Assembly (NCBI RefSeq): GCF_017968885.1 | Contig: NZ_CP072913.1 | Span: 3,642,001 to 3,706,000 of the forward strand | From: Pseudomonas sp. Tri1 | Lineage (GTDB): Bacteria; Pseudomonadota; Gammaproteobacteria; Pseudomonadales; Pseudomonadaceae | Direction of reading: 5' to 3' | DNA length: 64,000 bases | Part shown: piece after piece, positions 25,811-34,930 of the stretch | Position numbering within the stretch: position 1 is the stretch's first letter | Layout of the letters: the number at the start of each line of letters is the position of its first letter | Program-made: the position numbers and the translations under genes | Notes under the pieces: generated by a model | What the model was told of the DNA's origin: nothing | The model's input: the letters and a program-made list of their open reading frames with translations, nothing else | Databases searched by the model: none

Positions 25811-26788
25811 TCAGGGATAGGAGACGTAGACGTCAGTGAGCAGGTCCGCCGCCGTTGGCTTGGGATCGGACTTGGCTTTGCGCACTGCGTTTTCGATCAG
25901 CAGCTCCACTTCCTTGTCGATCTGGTCCAACTGCTCGACCGACAGCAAGCCAGATCGAGTGGTGCGCTCGCGAAACTGCATCAGGCAGTCCTGGTTTTCG
26001 CGGAAATGCTTGACCTCGTCCGGCGCCCGATAGGTCTGGGCGTCGCCTTCGAAGTGACCGTAATAGCGGGTCAGCTTGACCTCGATCAGCGATGGCCCTT
26101 CCCCGGCCCGGGCCCGCTCGACCGCCGCCCCGGCCGCCTCATGCACGGCAAAGAAGTCAAAGCCATCCACCGTCACCCCGGGCATGCCGAACCCGGCGGC
26201 GCGGTCGGCGATGTGATCGCAGGCCACCGACCAATTGGAGGCCGTGGCTTCGGCATAACCGTTGTTTTCGGCGACGAACAGGCACGGCAGGTTCCACACC
26301 GAAGCCATGTTCATGGCTTCGAACACCGCGCCCTCGTTGGAGCCGCCGTCACCGAAGAACACCACGGCAACGCTGTCGGTGCCCTTCATCCGGGCCGCCA
26401 GCGCGGCGCCTACCACCAGTGGCGCACCGGCACCGACAATGCCATTGGCGCCGAGCATGCCTTTCTCGAAATCGGCGATGTGCATCGAGCCGCCCTTGCC
26501 TTGGCAGACGCCGGTCTTCTTGCCGTAGATCTCGGCCATCATCCCGTAGACATCCACGCCCTTGGCGATGCAATGGCCATGGCCACGGTGGTTGGAGGCG
26601 ATGCAATCGTCATCGCCCAAGTGGGCCATGACGCCGGCGGCCGACGCTTCTTCGCCAGCATACAGGTGGACGAAACCGGGAATCTCGCCGGTGGCGAACT
26701 CCACGTGCAGGCGCTCTTCGAACGCGCGAATGGTGCGCATCACCTGATAGGCGTGCAGCAATTGATCGTGGCTGAGCGGTGTCGACAT
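25811..26788 (-). CDS. acoA: Acetoin dehydrogenase E1 alpha subunit
   Basis: The 325-residue protein has the thiamine-diphosphate motif FFGDGGSNEGAVFEAMN and GEIPGFVHLYAGEEA, as in E1 alpha chains. The ATG at 26788 follows AGGAGAATAAAA, a strong ribosome site that also holds an AANAANAA motif. The much longer open frame to 27169 overlaps acoX and is not used. Next to acoX and acoB in one operon. Confidence 0.95.
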   Translation of the reverse strand: MSTPLSHDQLLHAYQVMRTIRAFEERLHVEFATGEIPGFVHLYAGEEASAAGVMAHLGDDDCIASNHRGHGHCIAKGVDVYGMMAEIYGKKTGVCQGKGGSMHIADFEKGMLGANGIVGAGAPLVVGAALAARMKGTDSVAVVFFGDGGSNEGAVFEAMNMASVWNLPCLFVAENNGYAEATASNWSVACDHIADRAAGFGMPGVTVDGFDFFAVHEAAGAAVERARAGEGPSLIEVKLTRYYGHFEGDAQTYRAPDEVKHFRENQDCLMQFRERTTRSGLLSVEQLDQIDKEVELLIENAVRKAKSDPKPTAADLLTDVYVSYP

Positions 26789-26790
26789 TT

Positions 26791-27864
26791 TTATTCTCCT
26801 GGGGTGTCTTCTTGAAGATTCAGAGGGTGTTGCGGGTGTTCGCGGCCAATGGCCAACAAACGCTGTTGCGCGGCGTAGGCCAGTACCGCGTTGACATCGA
26901 TGCTCAGTGGGCCGCCGGCATCGAGGGTGACCGTGGGCCGGTCCTGCGCGTTGAATTCGATTTCCCGCTCGCCATCCAGGGCCAAGGTGCCGCTGGACAA
27001 CGACAGCCCGTGGGCGATGCCAGGTTCCAAAGGACCGGCGGCGAGCACACCACACCCCTGCAACAGGCCGGGAGCCAGCGGCACCAGCAGCGCTTCGGGC
27101 GATTGCGGGTCCAGGCGCATCCAGGCCCCACCCGCGGCCTGGCGTGACACCGGGAACCACAGGCCGCACAGCGCCGACAGGCCGATGGATTGCGGTTCGG
27201 CGAAGGTCACGAATACTTCGGCCAGGTCCTGTGCCCGGCTGATGGCACGGGCGCCGACAAAGCGCAGCGGCGACACGGCGACGTCCACCAGGGCGACTTC
27301 GCGCAAACCACGTCCGGCATCGCAGACCAGCAGGCGCTTATTGCGACGCAAGCCGATCTGCGCCGGGATCCGGCCGCTGGCATACAACCCACCAGCCAAC
27401 CCGGCACTGGTGGCCTCGCGCAGTTCGGGAAAGGCGTTGTTGGTGCCGGTGGACAGGGTCAGTAGCGGGATATCACCGACTTCAGCGGCGACGGCCTTGT
27501 GCGTGCCGTCGCCACCGAGCACGGCGATCAGCGCCACCTCGCGCTCGGCCATCTGACGCGCGGCGTTGCGGGTGTCTTCGACGGTCTGGCGCAGGGTCAG
27601 GTCCAGAAATTCCAGGGCCGGCCAATGACTGCTGCGGGCCTGACGGCTGTGGCTGTTCTTCAATACAGCGGCAGCCATGCCAATCATGTCGGTGGGCATC
27701 AACACCTGTTCGATGCCAGTGGCGCCGAAGGCGGCCAACAGCCGTTGGATCACCGAGACTTTGTCGGTGCTGGAAAACAGCCCGGCATTGGCGGTCAGGC
27801 GTCGCACGTCACGGCCCGAGGCCGGGTTGGCAATGATGCCCACGGTCAATGGCCGGCGACTCAT
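26791..27864 (-). CDS. acoX: AcoX, ATP-NAD kinase-like protein of the acetoin operon
   Basis: The 357-residue protein has the NAD kinase-like motifs GIIANPASGRD near the start and VLGGDGTHKAV (about residues 105-115), the GGDG nucleotide loop. AcoX accompanies acoABC in many bacteria; its exact role is unsettled and it is not needed for cleavage in all of them. ATG 27864 is chosen by homology and by position after the sigma-54 promoter at 27969; the open frame runs on to 28182. It is the first gene of the operon. Confidence 0.9.
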   Translation of the reverse strand: MSRRPLTVGIIANPASGRDVRRLTANAGLFSSTDKVSVIQRLLAAFGATGIEQVLMPTDMIGMAAAVLKNSHSRQARSSHWPALEFLDLTLRQTVEDTRNAARQMAEREVALIAVLGGDGTHKAVAAEVGDIPLLTLSTGTNNAFPELREATSAGLAGGLYASGRIPAQIGLRRNKRLLVCDAGRGLREVALVDVAVSPLRFVGARAISRAQDLAEVFVTFAEPQSIGLSALCGLWFPVSRQAAGGAWMRLDPQSPEALLVPLAPGLLQGCGVLAAGPLEPGIAHGLSLSSGTLALDGEREIEFNAQDRPTVTLDAGGPLSIDVNAVLAYAAQQRLLAIGREHPQHPLNLQEDTPGE

Positions 27865-27968
27865 GACGCCACCATGGGCGAGACAGGCACATGGCCTGGG
27901 CAGGAAAACAACATAGGCACCTCGGTTTTTATTATTGGAAGACCCGTCGGGCGGGTTCATGGGGATAG

Positions 27969-27984
27969 AGCAAGGCCGGTGCCA
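27969..27984 (-). promoter_or_regulatory. Sigma-54 promoter of the aco operon
   Basis: The minus strand reads TGGCACCGGCCTTGCT. TGGCAC and TTGCT match the -24/-12 consensus with correct spacing; only one position of the consensus purine differs. It lies about 105 bp before acoX. Confidence 0.85.
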
Positions 27985-28060
27985 GTTGGGCCCCAAAGCC
28001 AGCAAATGCCCGAGCCAGAGCGCTCGGCGCGTAATAACCGACGAAACGAGCCCAAGCCCT

Positions 28061-28122
28061 GTGAGACGCGGCATGTCAGCCTGCACGAGGCGCCCGCGAG
28101 ACAGTGAGACGTGGCGTCTCAC
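28061..28122. promoter_or_regulatory. Two upstream activator sites for AcoR
   Basis: GTGAGAC-GTGGC-GTCTCAC (28104-28122) is a perfect 7-5-7 palindrome, and GTGAGAC-GCGGC-ATGTCAG (28061-28079) is a degenerate copy. They are 43 bp apart, about four helical turns, and 100-140 bp from the sigma-54 promoter, as expected for an enhancer. Confidence 0.75.
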
Positions 28123-28211
28123 ACCTGCCCTGGCAGGCGACACGCTTGTCTGCCGACGGCGAACGGCGCTTAATGAGCGCACAACGATAAGAAGCTGAAT
28201 CGGAGGCCCGT

Positions 28212-30077
28212 ATGCTTTCCGCTCACTCCCGGGCGCATGTGGATTGCGTCAGCCGTGTACTGAAAAACGCGGACCAATTGCCACAACTGCCCGTTCCGGA
28301 CCTGATCCTCGACTCCTGGCGCCGCTCCATGGAGCAACATCACCTGGACCCCGGTTCGCTGCAGGGCCCGCGCATCCTCTCCCAGGACGTGCTCAAGCAA
28401 TGCCGCGAGCGCTCCGAGCTGTTCCTCAACATCGCCAGTGAAGAAGTGGCGCGCCTGCATGGGCGGGTGCGCGACGCCGATTACTGCGTGTTGCTGACCG
28501 ATGCCCAGGGCCAGACCATCGACTACCGGGTGGAAACCACCATTCGCAATGACTGCCGCAAGGCCGGCTTGTACCTGGGCACCTGTTGGTCGGAAGGTGA
28601 GGAAGGCACCTGTGGCGTGGCGGCGGTGCTCACGGCCAAGGCCCCGGTGACGGTGCACAAGCGCGATCACTTCCGCGCGGCGTTCATTGGCCTGACCTGC
28701 TCCGCCGCGCCGGTGTTCGACCCGCAAGGCGAGTTACTCGGAGTGCTGGACGTCTCGGCGGTACGCTCGCCGGATGATCGACGCTCCCAACACCTGATCC
28801 GCCAGATGGTGGTGCAAAGCGCCCGGGAGATCGAACAGGCGTTTTTCATGAGCAGCGCCCAGGGCTACTGGGTGCTTCGCGCCCATCGCAACGCCGGCTA
28901 CGTCGACAGCCAACCGGACTTCCTGTTCGCCTGGGACGACGACGGCCGCCTGCAGGCCCTGAACCCGGCTGCGCGCCATTACCTGCTGCAACACTATGGC
29001 CAATTGCCGCAACACATCAGCCAAGTGTTCGATCAGCAACTGCTGCACCGCGCACGGGACGAAAGCCTCTGCCCCCTCGATCACGCCCTGCATGGCCGCT
29101 TGAGCGCGCCGCGCCACCGGGCCAATCCGCGTCCCCGAATCGCGCTGACCCCTTGCGAGATCGACCCGCGCCTGGCCGACAGCCTGCGCCTGGCGGTGCG
29201 GGTCAAGGATCGCAACCTGCCAGTACTGATCCAGGGCGAAACCGGCTCCGGCAAGGAAGTGTTCGCCCGCCAGTTGCACCAGGCCAGTCAGCGCCGTGAT
29301 CGCCCGTTCGTGGCACTGAACTGCGCGGCCATTCCTGAAAGCCTGATCGAAAGCGAGTTGTTCGGCTACGTCGCCGGGGCCTTCACCGGGGCCTCGGCCA
29401 AAGGTATGCAAGGTCTGTTGCAACAGGCCGATGGCGGTACGCTGTTCCTGGACGAAATCGGTGACATGCCACTGGCCTTGCAGACCCGCTTGCTACGGGT
29501 GCTGGCCGAGGGTGAAGTGGCGCCTCTGGGGGCATCGCGCCGCAAGGCCGTGGATATCCAGGTGATTTGCGCCACCCACCGCGACCTGGAGACGTTGGTT
29601 GCCGCTGGCGAGTTTCGCGAGGACCTGTATTTTCGTCTAGGCGGCGCCCGCTTCCAGCTGCCACCGCTGCGCGAACGCACGGATCGGCTAGCGCTGGTCA
29701 ACCGCATTCTGGAAGAGGAATCGGCGCTGTGCGGGGGGGCCGTGCAATTGAGCGGCGCGGCCCTGGAATGCCTGCTCGGTTACCCCTGGCCGGGCAATAT
29801 CCGCCAGTTGCGTCATGTACTGCGTTACGCCTGCGCGGTATGCGAAACCAGTGTGGTCCAGCTCAGCCATCTGCCCGAGTCATTGCACAGCACAAATCCC
29901 GCCATCCACCCGCCGGAGCCGAGCGCCAGCCCGGAACGCCAGGCTCTGCTCGATGCCCTGGTGCGCCATCGCTGGAAACCCACCGCCGCTGCCCGGGCCC
30001 TCGGAATTTCCCGGGCGACCCTGTATCGAAGGGTGCACCAGCATGGCATCGACATGCCGGGCAGAAGCCCGGCATGA
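28212..30077 (+). CDS. acoR: Sigma-54-dependent activator of acetoin catabolism
   Basis: The 621-residue protein has an N-terminal GAF-type sensing region (about 70-210), a central AAA+ domain with Walker A GETGSGKE and the sigma-54 contact loop GAFTGA, and a C-terminal Fis HTH ([13 protein letters not shown]). CGGAGG lies before the ATG. It is divergent from acoX and should bind the palindromes at 28061-28122. Acetoin or a related molecule is the expected effector. Confidence 0.95.
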   Translation: MLSAHSRAHVDCVSRVLKNADQLPQLPVPDLILDSWRRSMEQHHLDPGSLQGPRILSQDVLKQCRERSELFLNIASEEVARLHGRVRDADYCVLLTDAQGQTIDYRVETTIRNDCRKAGLYLGTCWSEGEEGTCGVAAVLTAKAPVTVHKRDHFRAAFIGLTCSAAPVFDPQGELLGVLDVSAVRSPDDRRSQHLIRQMVVQSAREIEQAFFMSSAQGYWVLRAHRNAGYVDSQPDFLFAWDDDGRLQALNPAARHYLLQHYGQLPQHISQVFDQQLLHRARDESLCPLDHALHGRLSAPRHRANPRPRIALTPCEIDPRLADSLRLAVRVKDRNLPVLIQGETGSGKEVFARQLHQASQRRDRPFVALNCAAIPESLIESELFGYVAGAFTGASAKGMQGLLQQADGGTLFLDEIGDMPLALQTRLLRVLAEGEVAPLGASRRKAVDIQVICATHRDLETLVAAGEFREDLYFRLGGARFQLPPLRERTDRLALVNRILEEESALCGGAVQLSGAALECLLGYPWPGNIRQLRHVLRYACAVCETSVVQLSHLPESLHSTNPAIHPPEPSASPERQALLDALVRHRWKPTAAARALGISRATLYRRVHQHGIDMPGRSPA

Positions 30078-30086
30078 AGGCCAAGG

Positions 30087-30416
30087 CTATCTTCGCGCCA
30101 ACTCGTGACGCACGCATTGCTCGTAGTAAGTCTGCTTGACTGCGGCGGGCTTGAGGCGCGAGGCGCTGTTGTAGGTTTGTTCGGTGATGCCCATGGCGGT
30201 CATGCGCATCCAGGGCCGGGGAAATTTACGTACCTGCAGTCGCTTGCGGGCACCGTACAGAGTAATCCCGGAGAGCTTCGAGGCTTGTGCTCCCGCAGCA
30301 ATGTCCGAACCCCAGCGGCACATCGACTGCTGGTTTTGCGTCAGCACCCTGGCCTGGGCCTCAAGCGAAACGGCAGCCAAGAGAAACGACGCCATGACCC
30401 ACTTAGAAAATCGCAT
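30087..30416 (-). CDS. Small exported protein of unknown function
   Basis: The 109-residue product has a signal peptide from MRFSKWVMASFLLAAVS to about AQA. The mature part is basic, with two Cys (in SMCRWGS and YEQCVRH) that could form one disulfide in the periplasm. ATG 30416 is chosen because it gives the intact signal peptide. I do not recognise the family. Converges on acoR. Confidence 0.65.
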   Translation of the reverse strand: MRFSKWVMASFLLAAVSLEAQARVLTQNQQSMCRWGSDIAAGAQASKLSGITLYGARKRLQVRKFPRPWMRMTAMGITEQTYNSASRLKPAAVKQTYYEQCVRHELARR

Positions 30417-30500
30417 AGGTTTGTCGCTCAACTTTCTGAAATGAAAGAAGTTTGACGACATTAAGATGAGCAAGGGGCCAGCACCTGGCTGGAAAATATA

Positions 30501-30530
30501 TGTGGCGAGGGCGCTTGCTCCCTCGCCACA
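30501..30530. repeat. GTGGCGAGGG hairpin repeat
   Basis: TGTGGCGAGG and CCTCGCCACA are perfect inverse arms with a 10-base loop. It is a second REP-like family distinct from the TGTGGGAGCG units. Confidence 0.75.
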
Positions 30531-30644
30531 GGTATCGGCTTGCCTTCGCCAACTGCGGTATCCGCCCCTCCAAGCGGCATACCGATCTAGAAATCGCCAG
30601 AAGATATATTCCTAAGATATTGAAATTGAATAGATTTAGTTAAT

Positions 30645-31856
30645 TTATTGGTTCGCCTTCGCCTCCTGCAACAACTGCTGGATCACCTGCTCCTGCTCGC
30701 CATAGCGCCCTTCGCCAAAGTGGCTGTAGCGCACCTGCCCCTTGGCATCGATGAAGTAATGGGCCGGCCAGTACTGGTTGTTGAAGGCGCGCCAGATCGC
30801 ATATTGATTGTCGATCGCCACCGGGTAGCCGATGCCCAGCTTGCGCACCTGCTCGCGCACGTTGTCGATGATCTTCTCGTAAGCGTATTCCGGGGTGTGG
30901 ACGCCGATCACCACCAGTCCGTCCTTTTCATACTTCTTCGCCCAATCGTTCACATACGGCAGCGTGTGCTGGCAGTTGATGCAGTCGTAGGTCCAGAAGT
31001 CCACCAGTACCACCTTGCCCTTGAGTGACTCACTGCTCAGAGCTGGCGAGTTCAGCCATTGCACCGCACCGTCCAGCGAGGGCATGGTGCCTTGGGCTTC
31101 GAGGCTCGGCATGGAGGCTGCGCCGGCCTTGCTGACCACGTAATCGATAGCCTTGGGTACTTTCTCCAGCAGGCTCTGTTCCAAGGCTGCAGCGCCTTGG
31201 GAGGAGGTACTGGCCAACAGACGATTATCGACACCGGTGCCAATCGCCACGGCGACCAGCAATACCAGCGCTCCGGCACCCCGACGTAGCCAGGTGGTGA
31301 TCGGCAAAGAGGGCTTCAGGCGGCCGACCAACCCGCGTCCGGCGAAGATCAATGTTCCCAGCGACAAGGCACTGCCCAGCCCATAGACGACCAACAGCAG
31401 ACTGGTTTCGGCACTGGCGCCTTGCAGCATGGCCCCAGTCAGGATCACCCCGAGGATCGGCCCGGCGCACGGTGCCCAGAGCAGCCCGGTGGCGACACCG
31501 ATCAGCAGCGCCCCGGCTGGCCCGGCCATCCGCCCAGCGCCGGCGTCGATCCGATTGCCCAGGCTGACCAGCGGCCGTGCCAGCCAGGTGCCGAATCGGC
31601 TGAAGATCAGCGACAAGGCGAACAGCACCATCACCCCCAAGGCAACCTGCCGGCCGATGCTGCTGGCCCGCAGAACCCATTCACTACTGACCACCGCCAG
31701 GCTGGATACCAGGGCAAACGTCAGCACCATGCCCGCGAGCGTCAGCAACACCGAGCTCGGCGAACGATTGGCCCGGGCGAACAGAAACGGCACCACGGGA
31801 AGAATGCAGGGGCTGAGGATCGTCAGGATCCCGCCGAGGAAAGCGATCAGAAGCAT
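30645..31856 (-). CDS. CcdA/DipZ-like membrane protein fused to a thioredoxin domain
   Basis: The 403-residue protein has a CcdA/DsbD-type membrane domain at about residues 1-245 with the paired cysteines in LSPCILPVVPF and APCAGPILG. A linker follows, and then a periplasmic redoxin domain with the CxxC-type motif YDCINCQ. This domain order is that of DipZ proteins, which carry reducing power across the membrane to periplasmic disulfides. The DUF2790 gene lies 82 bp upstream on the same strand. Confidence 0.9.
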   Translation of the reverse strand: MLLIAFLGGILTILSPCILPVVPFLFARANRSPSSVLLTLAGMVLTFALVSSLAVVSSEWVLRASSIGRQVALGVMVLFALSLIFSRFGTWLARPLVSLGNRIDAGAGRMAGPAGALLIGVATGLLWAPCAGPILGVILTGAMLQGASAETSLLLVVYGLGSALSLGTLIFAGRGLVGRLKPSLPITTWLRRGAGALVLLVAVAIGTGVDNRLLASTSSQGAAALEQSLLEKVPKAIDYVVSKAGAASMPSLEAQGTMPSLDGAVQWLNSPALSSESLKGKVVLVDFWTYDCINCQHTLPYVNDWAKKYEKDGLVVIGVHTPEYAYEKIIDNVREQVRKLGIGYPVAIDNQYAIWRAFNNQYWPAHYFIDAKGQVRYSHFGEGRYGEQEQVIQQLLQEAKANQ

Positions 31857-31938
31857 GGCAGCACCTCAATAGCAGACATTATTAGAAAGTAAATTCTTTT
31901 AAAACATGAAGTTATAAATAACTCATGAGATATTGGTT

Positions 31939-32202
31939 TCAGTTGTCGTCATGGCAATTGTCGGCAAACTTGCGGTAATCCAGCGCCTGCTTGCGGCCCG
32001 CTGAGTCCAGGTAGGTCATCCGGGCATTCACCACGCCGCAAGTCGGTGCAGCGTCTTCGCTGAGGGACAGTACTTTCTGGATATCAAGGTGGCTGCCGTA
32101 GGCATAGGTTTGCGCCTGGACGTCACTCTCGGCCCGAGCCGACAACGTGCAGATGTTCAGCGTGGCGAAAAGGCAAGCGGTGTAGATGGCTTTGGTGTTC
32201 AT
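31939..32202 (-). CDS. DUF2790 family secreted protein
   Basis: The 87-residue protein has a signal peptide (to about ARAES) and the DUF2790 pattern YAYGSHLDIQKV..C.VV.A.MTYLDSAGR..LDYRK. The family is typical of Pseudomonas and often sits near metal or stress regulators; its function is unknown. It is divergent from the two-component system at 32435 and upstream of the DipZ-like gene. Confidence 0.87.
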   Translation of the reverse strand: MNTKAIYTACLFATLNICTLSARAESDVQAQTYAYGSHLDIQKVLSLSEDAAPTCGVVNARMTYLDSAGRKQALDYRKFADNCHDDN

Positions 32203-32434
32203 GGCACGGTCCTCGATTCATTCAATGGGAGTGTTTTCCTGCCGAGGCCTGTTGTGTTGCCTCGATGCACACCATTGAATGCCGCGCAGGTATCGCGTCT
32301 GTATCGAGCCAGGAGGCTTTTTGCATCGCTGTGTATCCGCCGCGCGCCAGATACACTGCAATACAAACCGCCGTGAGCCGGGCCGGCCGGCGCCTGTAGA
32401 CTGATCACACAAAACGCCAAGGGGACTGGACACC

Positions 32435-33175
32435 ATGGATCATGTCGATCACGTGTTGATAGTGGATGACGATCGCGAGATCAGAGAGCTGGTGGGCAAC
32501 TACCTGAAAAAGAACGGCCTGCGCACCACGGTCGTAGCCGATGGCCGGCAAATGCGCGCCTTCCTGGAAACCACCCCGGTGGATCTGATCGTGCTGGACA
32601 TCATGATGCCGGGCGATGACGGCCTGGTGCTGTGTCGGGAACTGCGCGCCGGCAAACACAAGGCCACACCGGTGCTGATGCTCACCGCCCGCAACGACGA
32701 AACCGACCGCATCATCGGCCTGGAAATGGGCGCCGACGACTACCTGGTCAAACCCTTCGCCGCCCGTGAGCTGCTGGCACGGATCAACGCCGTGCTGCGC
32801 CGTACCCGCATGCTGCCGCCCAACCTGGTGGTCACTGAAAGCGGCCGCCTGTTGGCCTTCGGCCGCTGGCGCCTGGACACCACCGCCCGCCACCTGCTCG
32901 ATGGCGACGGCACCATGGTCGCCCTGAGCGGCGCCGAATATCGCTTGTTGCGGGTGTTCCTCGACCATCCGCAGCGGGTGCTCAACCGCGACCAGTTGCT
33001 CAACCTGACCCAAGGCCGGGACGCCGATCTGTTCGATCGCTCCATTGATCTGCTGGTCAGTCGTCTGCGCCAGCGCCTGCTGGACGATGCCCGGGAGCCG
33101 GCCTACATCAAGACCGTGCGCAGCGAGGGTTATGTGTTCTCGCTACCGGTGGAGATCCTCGAGGCGTCGGTATGA
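32435..33175 (+). CDS. OmpR family response regulator
   Basis: The 246-residue protein has a receiver with the acidic pair DDD near residue 11 and phospho-Asp in LIVLDIMMPGDDG, the conserved Lys in LVKPF, and a C-terminal winged HTH (LSGAEYRLLRVFLDHPQRVLNRDQL). It overlaps the kinase gene by four bases. The target genes may include the divergent DUF2790/DipZ genes. Confidence 0.95.
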   Translation: MDHVDHVLIVDDDREIRELVGNYLKKNGLRTTVVADGRQMRAFLETTPVDLIVLDIMMPGDDGLVLCRELRAGKHKATPVLMLTARNDETDRIIGLEMGADDYLVKPFAARELLARINAVLRRTRMLPPNLVVTESGRLLAFGRWRLDTTARHLLDGDGTMVALSGAEYRLLRVFLDHPQRVLNRDQLLNLTQGRDADLFDRSIDLLVSRLRQRLLDDAREPAYIKTVRSEGYVFSLPVEILEASV

Positions 33176-34485
33176 GGCTGGCGTTACATTGGCCGCGCAC
33201 CCTGGCTTCGCGGTTGTCGCTGATTTTCCTGATCGGCTTGATCCTGGCCCAGGGCCTGTCGTTTGGCGCCCAGTACTACGAGCGCTACCAGAGCGCCAAG
33301 TCGACCATGCTCGGTAACCTGGAGACTGATGTCTCGACCTCTATCGCCATTCTCGACCGCCTACCGGCCGCCGAGCGCCAAGCCTGGCTGCCCAAACTGG
33401 TGCGGCGCAACTACGACTACCGGCTCGATGAAGGCCAGCCCGGCCAGCCGATGGACCTTGCCAACGCACCGGTGTCGGTGAGTTCGATCCAAGAGGCCAT
33501 TGGCCAGGCCTACCCCCTGACCTTTACCGACATTCCCGGGCCGCAGAAGCACTATCAGGCGCATCTGCGCTTGGGCGACGGCAGTCCGCTGACCATCGAT
33601 GTACGACCAGCGATGGTACCCCTCTCCCCTTGGTTGCCGGGGGTGTTGCTGGGGCAGTTGGCGCTGTTGATCGGCTGCACCTGGCTGGCCGTGCGCATCG
33701 CCGTCGGCCCGCTGACCCGGCTGGCCGGAGCGGTGGAAACCCTCGACCCGAACGTCCACAGCGTACGCCTGGATGAAAAAGGCCCGACTGAAGTGGTGCA
33801 TGCCGCCAAGGCGTTCAATGCCATGCAGGACCGCATCGCCGCCTACCTCAAAGAGCGCATGCAACTGCTGGCGGCGATTTCCCATGACTTGCAGACCCCC
33901 ATCACACGCATGAAGCTGCGCGCCGAATTCATGGACGATGGCGTTGAAAAGGACAAACTGTGGAGCGACTTGAGCGAAATGGAACACCTTGTGCGCGAAG
34001 GCGTGACCTATGCCCGCAGCGTCCATGGCGCCACCGAGGCCAGCTGCCGCATCAGCCTGGATGCGTTTCTCGACAGCCTCGTGTTCGACTATCAGGACAC
34101 CGGGCAGGACGTGCAGTTGTCCGGGAAAAATGCCGCCGTCATCGACACCCGCCCCCATGCCCTGCGCCGGGTACTGGTCAATCTGGTGGACAACGCATTG
34201 AAGTTCGGCGGTGCTGCCCAGATCCAGGTGCAACTCGCTGACGACGGGCAATTGGCGATCCAGGTCTTGGACCGTGGCCCCGGCATCAATGAAGAGGAAC
34301 TGGCCGAAGTACTCAAGCCGTTCTACCGGGTAGAAAGCTCGCGCAACCGGGAAACCGGCGGCACGGGACTGGGCCTGGCCATCGCCCAGCAATTGGCCCA
34401 TGCCATGGGCGGCTCACTGACCTTGAGCAACCGCGACGGCGGCGGGCTGTGTGCCGAGCTGCGGCTCAGTCGCCAAACCCGGTAA
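33172..34485 (+). CDS. Sensor histidine kinase, OmpR-partner type
   Basis: The 437-residue protein has two membrane segments (about 12-35 and 155-175) around a 120-residue periplasmic sensor, then HAMP, the H box AAISHDLQTPITRMK, and the ATPase motifs NLVDNALKFGG, DRGPGINEEEL and GGTGLGLAI. It starts by ATGA overlap with the regulator. The stimulus is unknown. Confidence 0.95.
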   Translation: MRLALHWPRTLASRLSLIFLIGLILAQGLSFGAQYYERYQSAKSTMLGNLETDVSTSIAILDRLPAAERQAWLPKLVRRNYDYRLDEGQPGQPMDLANAPVSVSSIQEAIGQAYPLTFTDIPGPQKHYQAHLRLGDGSPLTIDVRPAMVPLSPWLPGVLLGQLALLIGCTWLAVRIAVGPLTRLAGAVETLDPNVHSVRLDEKGPTEVVHAAKAFNAMQDRIAAYLKERMQLLAAISHDLQTPITRMKLRAEFMDDGVEKDKLWSDLSEMEHLVREGVTYARSVHGATEASCRISLDAFLDSLVFDYQDTGQDVQLSGKNAAVIDTRPHALRRVLVNLVDNALKFGGAAQIQVQLADDGQLAIQVLDRGPGINEEELAEVLKPFYRVESSRNRETGGTGLGLAIAQQLAHAMGGSLTLSNRDGGGLCAELRLSRQTR

Positions 34486-34528
34486 GCCCATGATGGTGGG
34501 TCAGTCGACATCGATGCTCCTGACCCGA

Positions 34529-34690
34529 CGCCATCGCGAGCAAGCTCGCTCCCACAAGGGGTTCTGTGGCGTATGCAAACTCTGAGACACCCAAAAACAA
34601 CTGTGGGAGCGAGCTTGCTCGCGATAGCGGTAGGTCAGCCGACATGATCGCAACTGACACTACGCCTTCGCGAGCAAGCCCGCTCCCACA
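34529..34690. repeat. Cluster of three REP units
   Basis: REP units at 34529-34556 (inverse), 34602-34630 (+) and 34663-34690 (inverse; CCCGCTCCCACA, one change). They lie between the convergent kinase and ybdD genes. Confidence 0.9.
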
Positions 34691-34716
34691 AGAGTTACCT
34701 CAACCCAAGCGGTGCT

Positions 34717-34914
34717 TCAACAGCACTTGGGCCCACCCTTGCCACCGTAACGGGCCTCCTGGCGTTCGCGGAAGAACGCCTCGTAGTCCATCAGCGGTTT
34801 GTCCGGGTGCTTGGTTTGCATGTGCTCGACGTAGTTGTCGTAGTCGGGCATGCCGACCATCAGGCGCGCGGCCTGACCGAGGTATTTACCGAGGCGACTC
34901 AAGTCATTGAACAT
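34717..34914 (-). CDS. YbdD/YjiX family small protein
   Basis: The 65-residue protein has the family signature [36 protein letters not shown] and ends GGPKCC. It accompanies cstA-type transporters in proteobacteria and is encoded 16 bp after cstA on the same message, so it probably assists that transporter. ATG 34914. Confidence 0.93.
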   Translation of the reverse strand: MFNDLSRLGKYLGQAARLMVGMPDYDNYVEHMQTKHPDKPLMDYEAFFRERQEARYGGKGGPKCC

Positions 34915-34930
34915 CGTTGCAATCCTCGTT

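Noticed and set aside
28100..28160. A plus-strand sigma-54 promoter (TGGCAGGCGACACGCTTG) before acoR
   Set aside because: The -12 element TTGC is absent at the required spacing.
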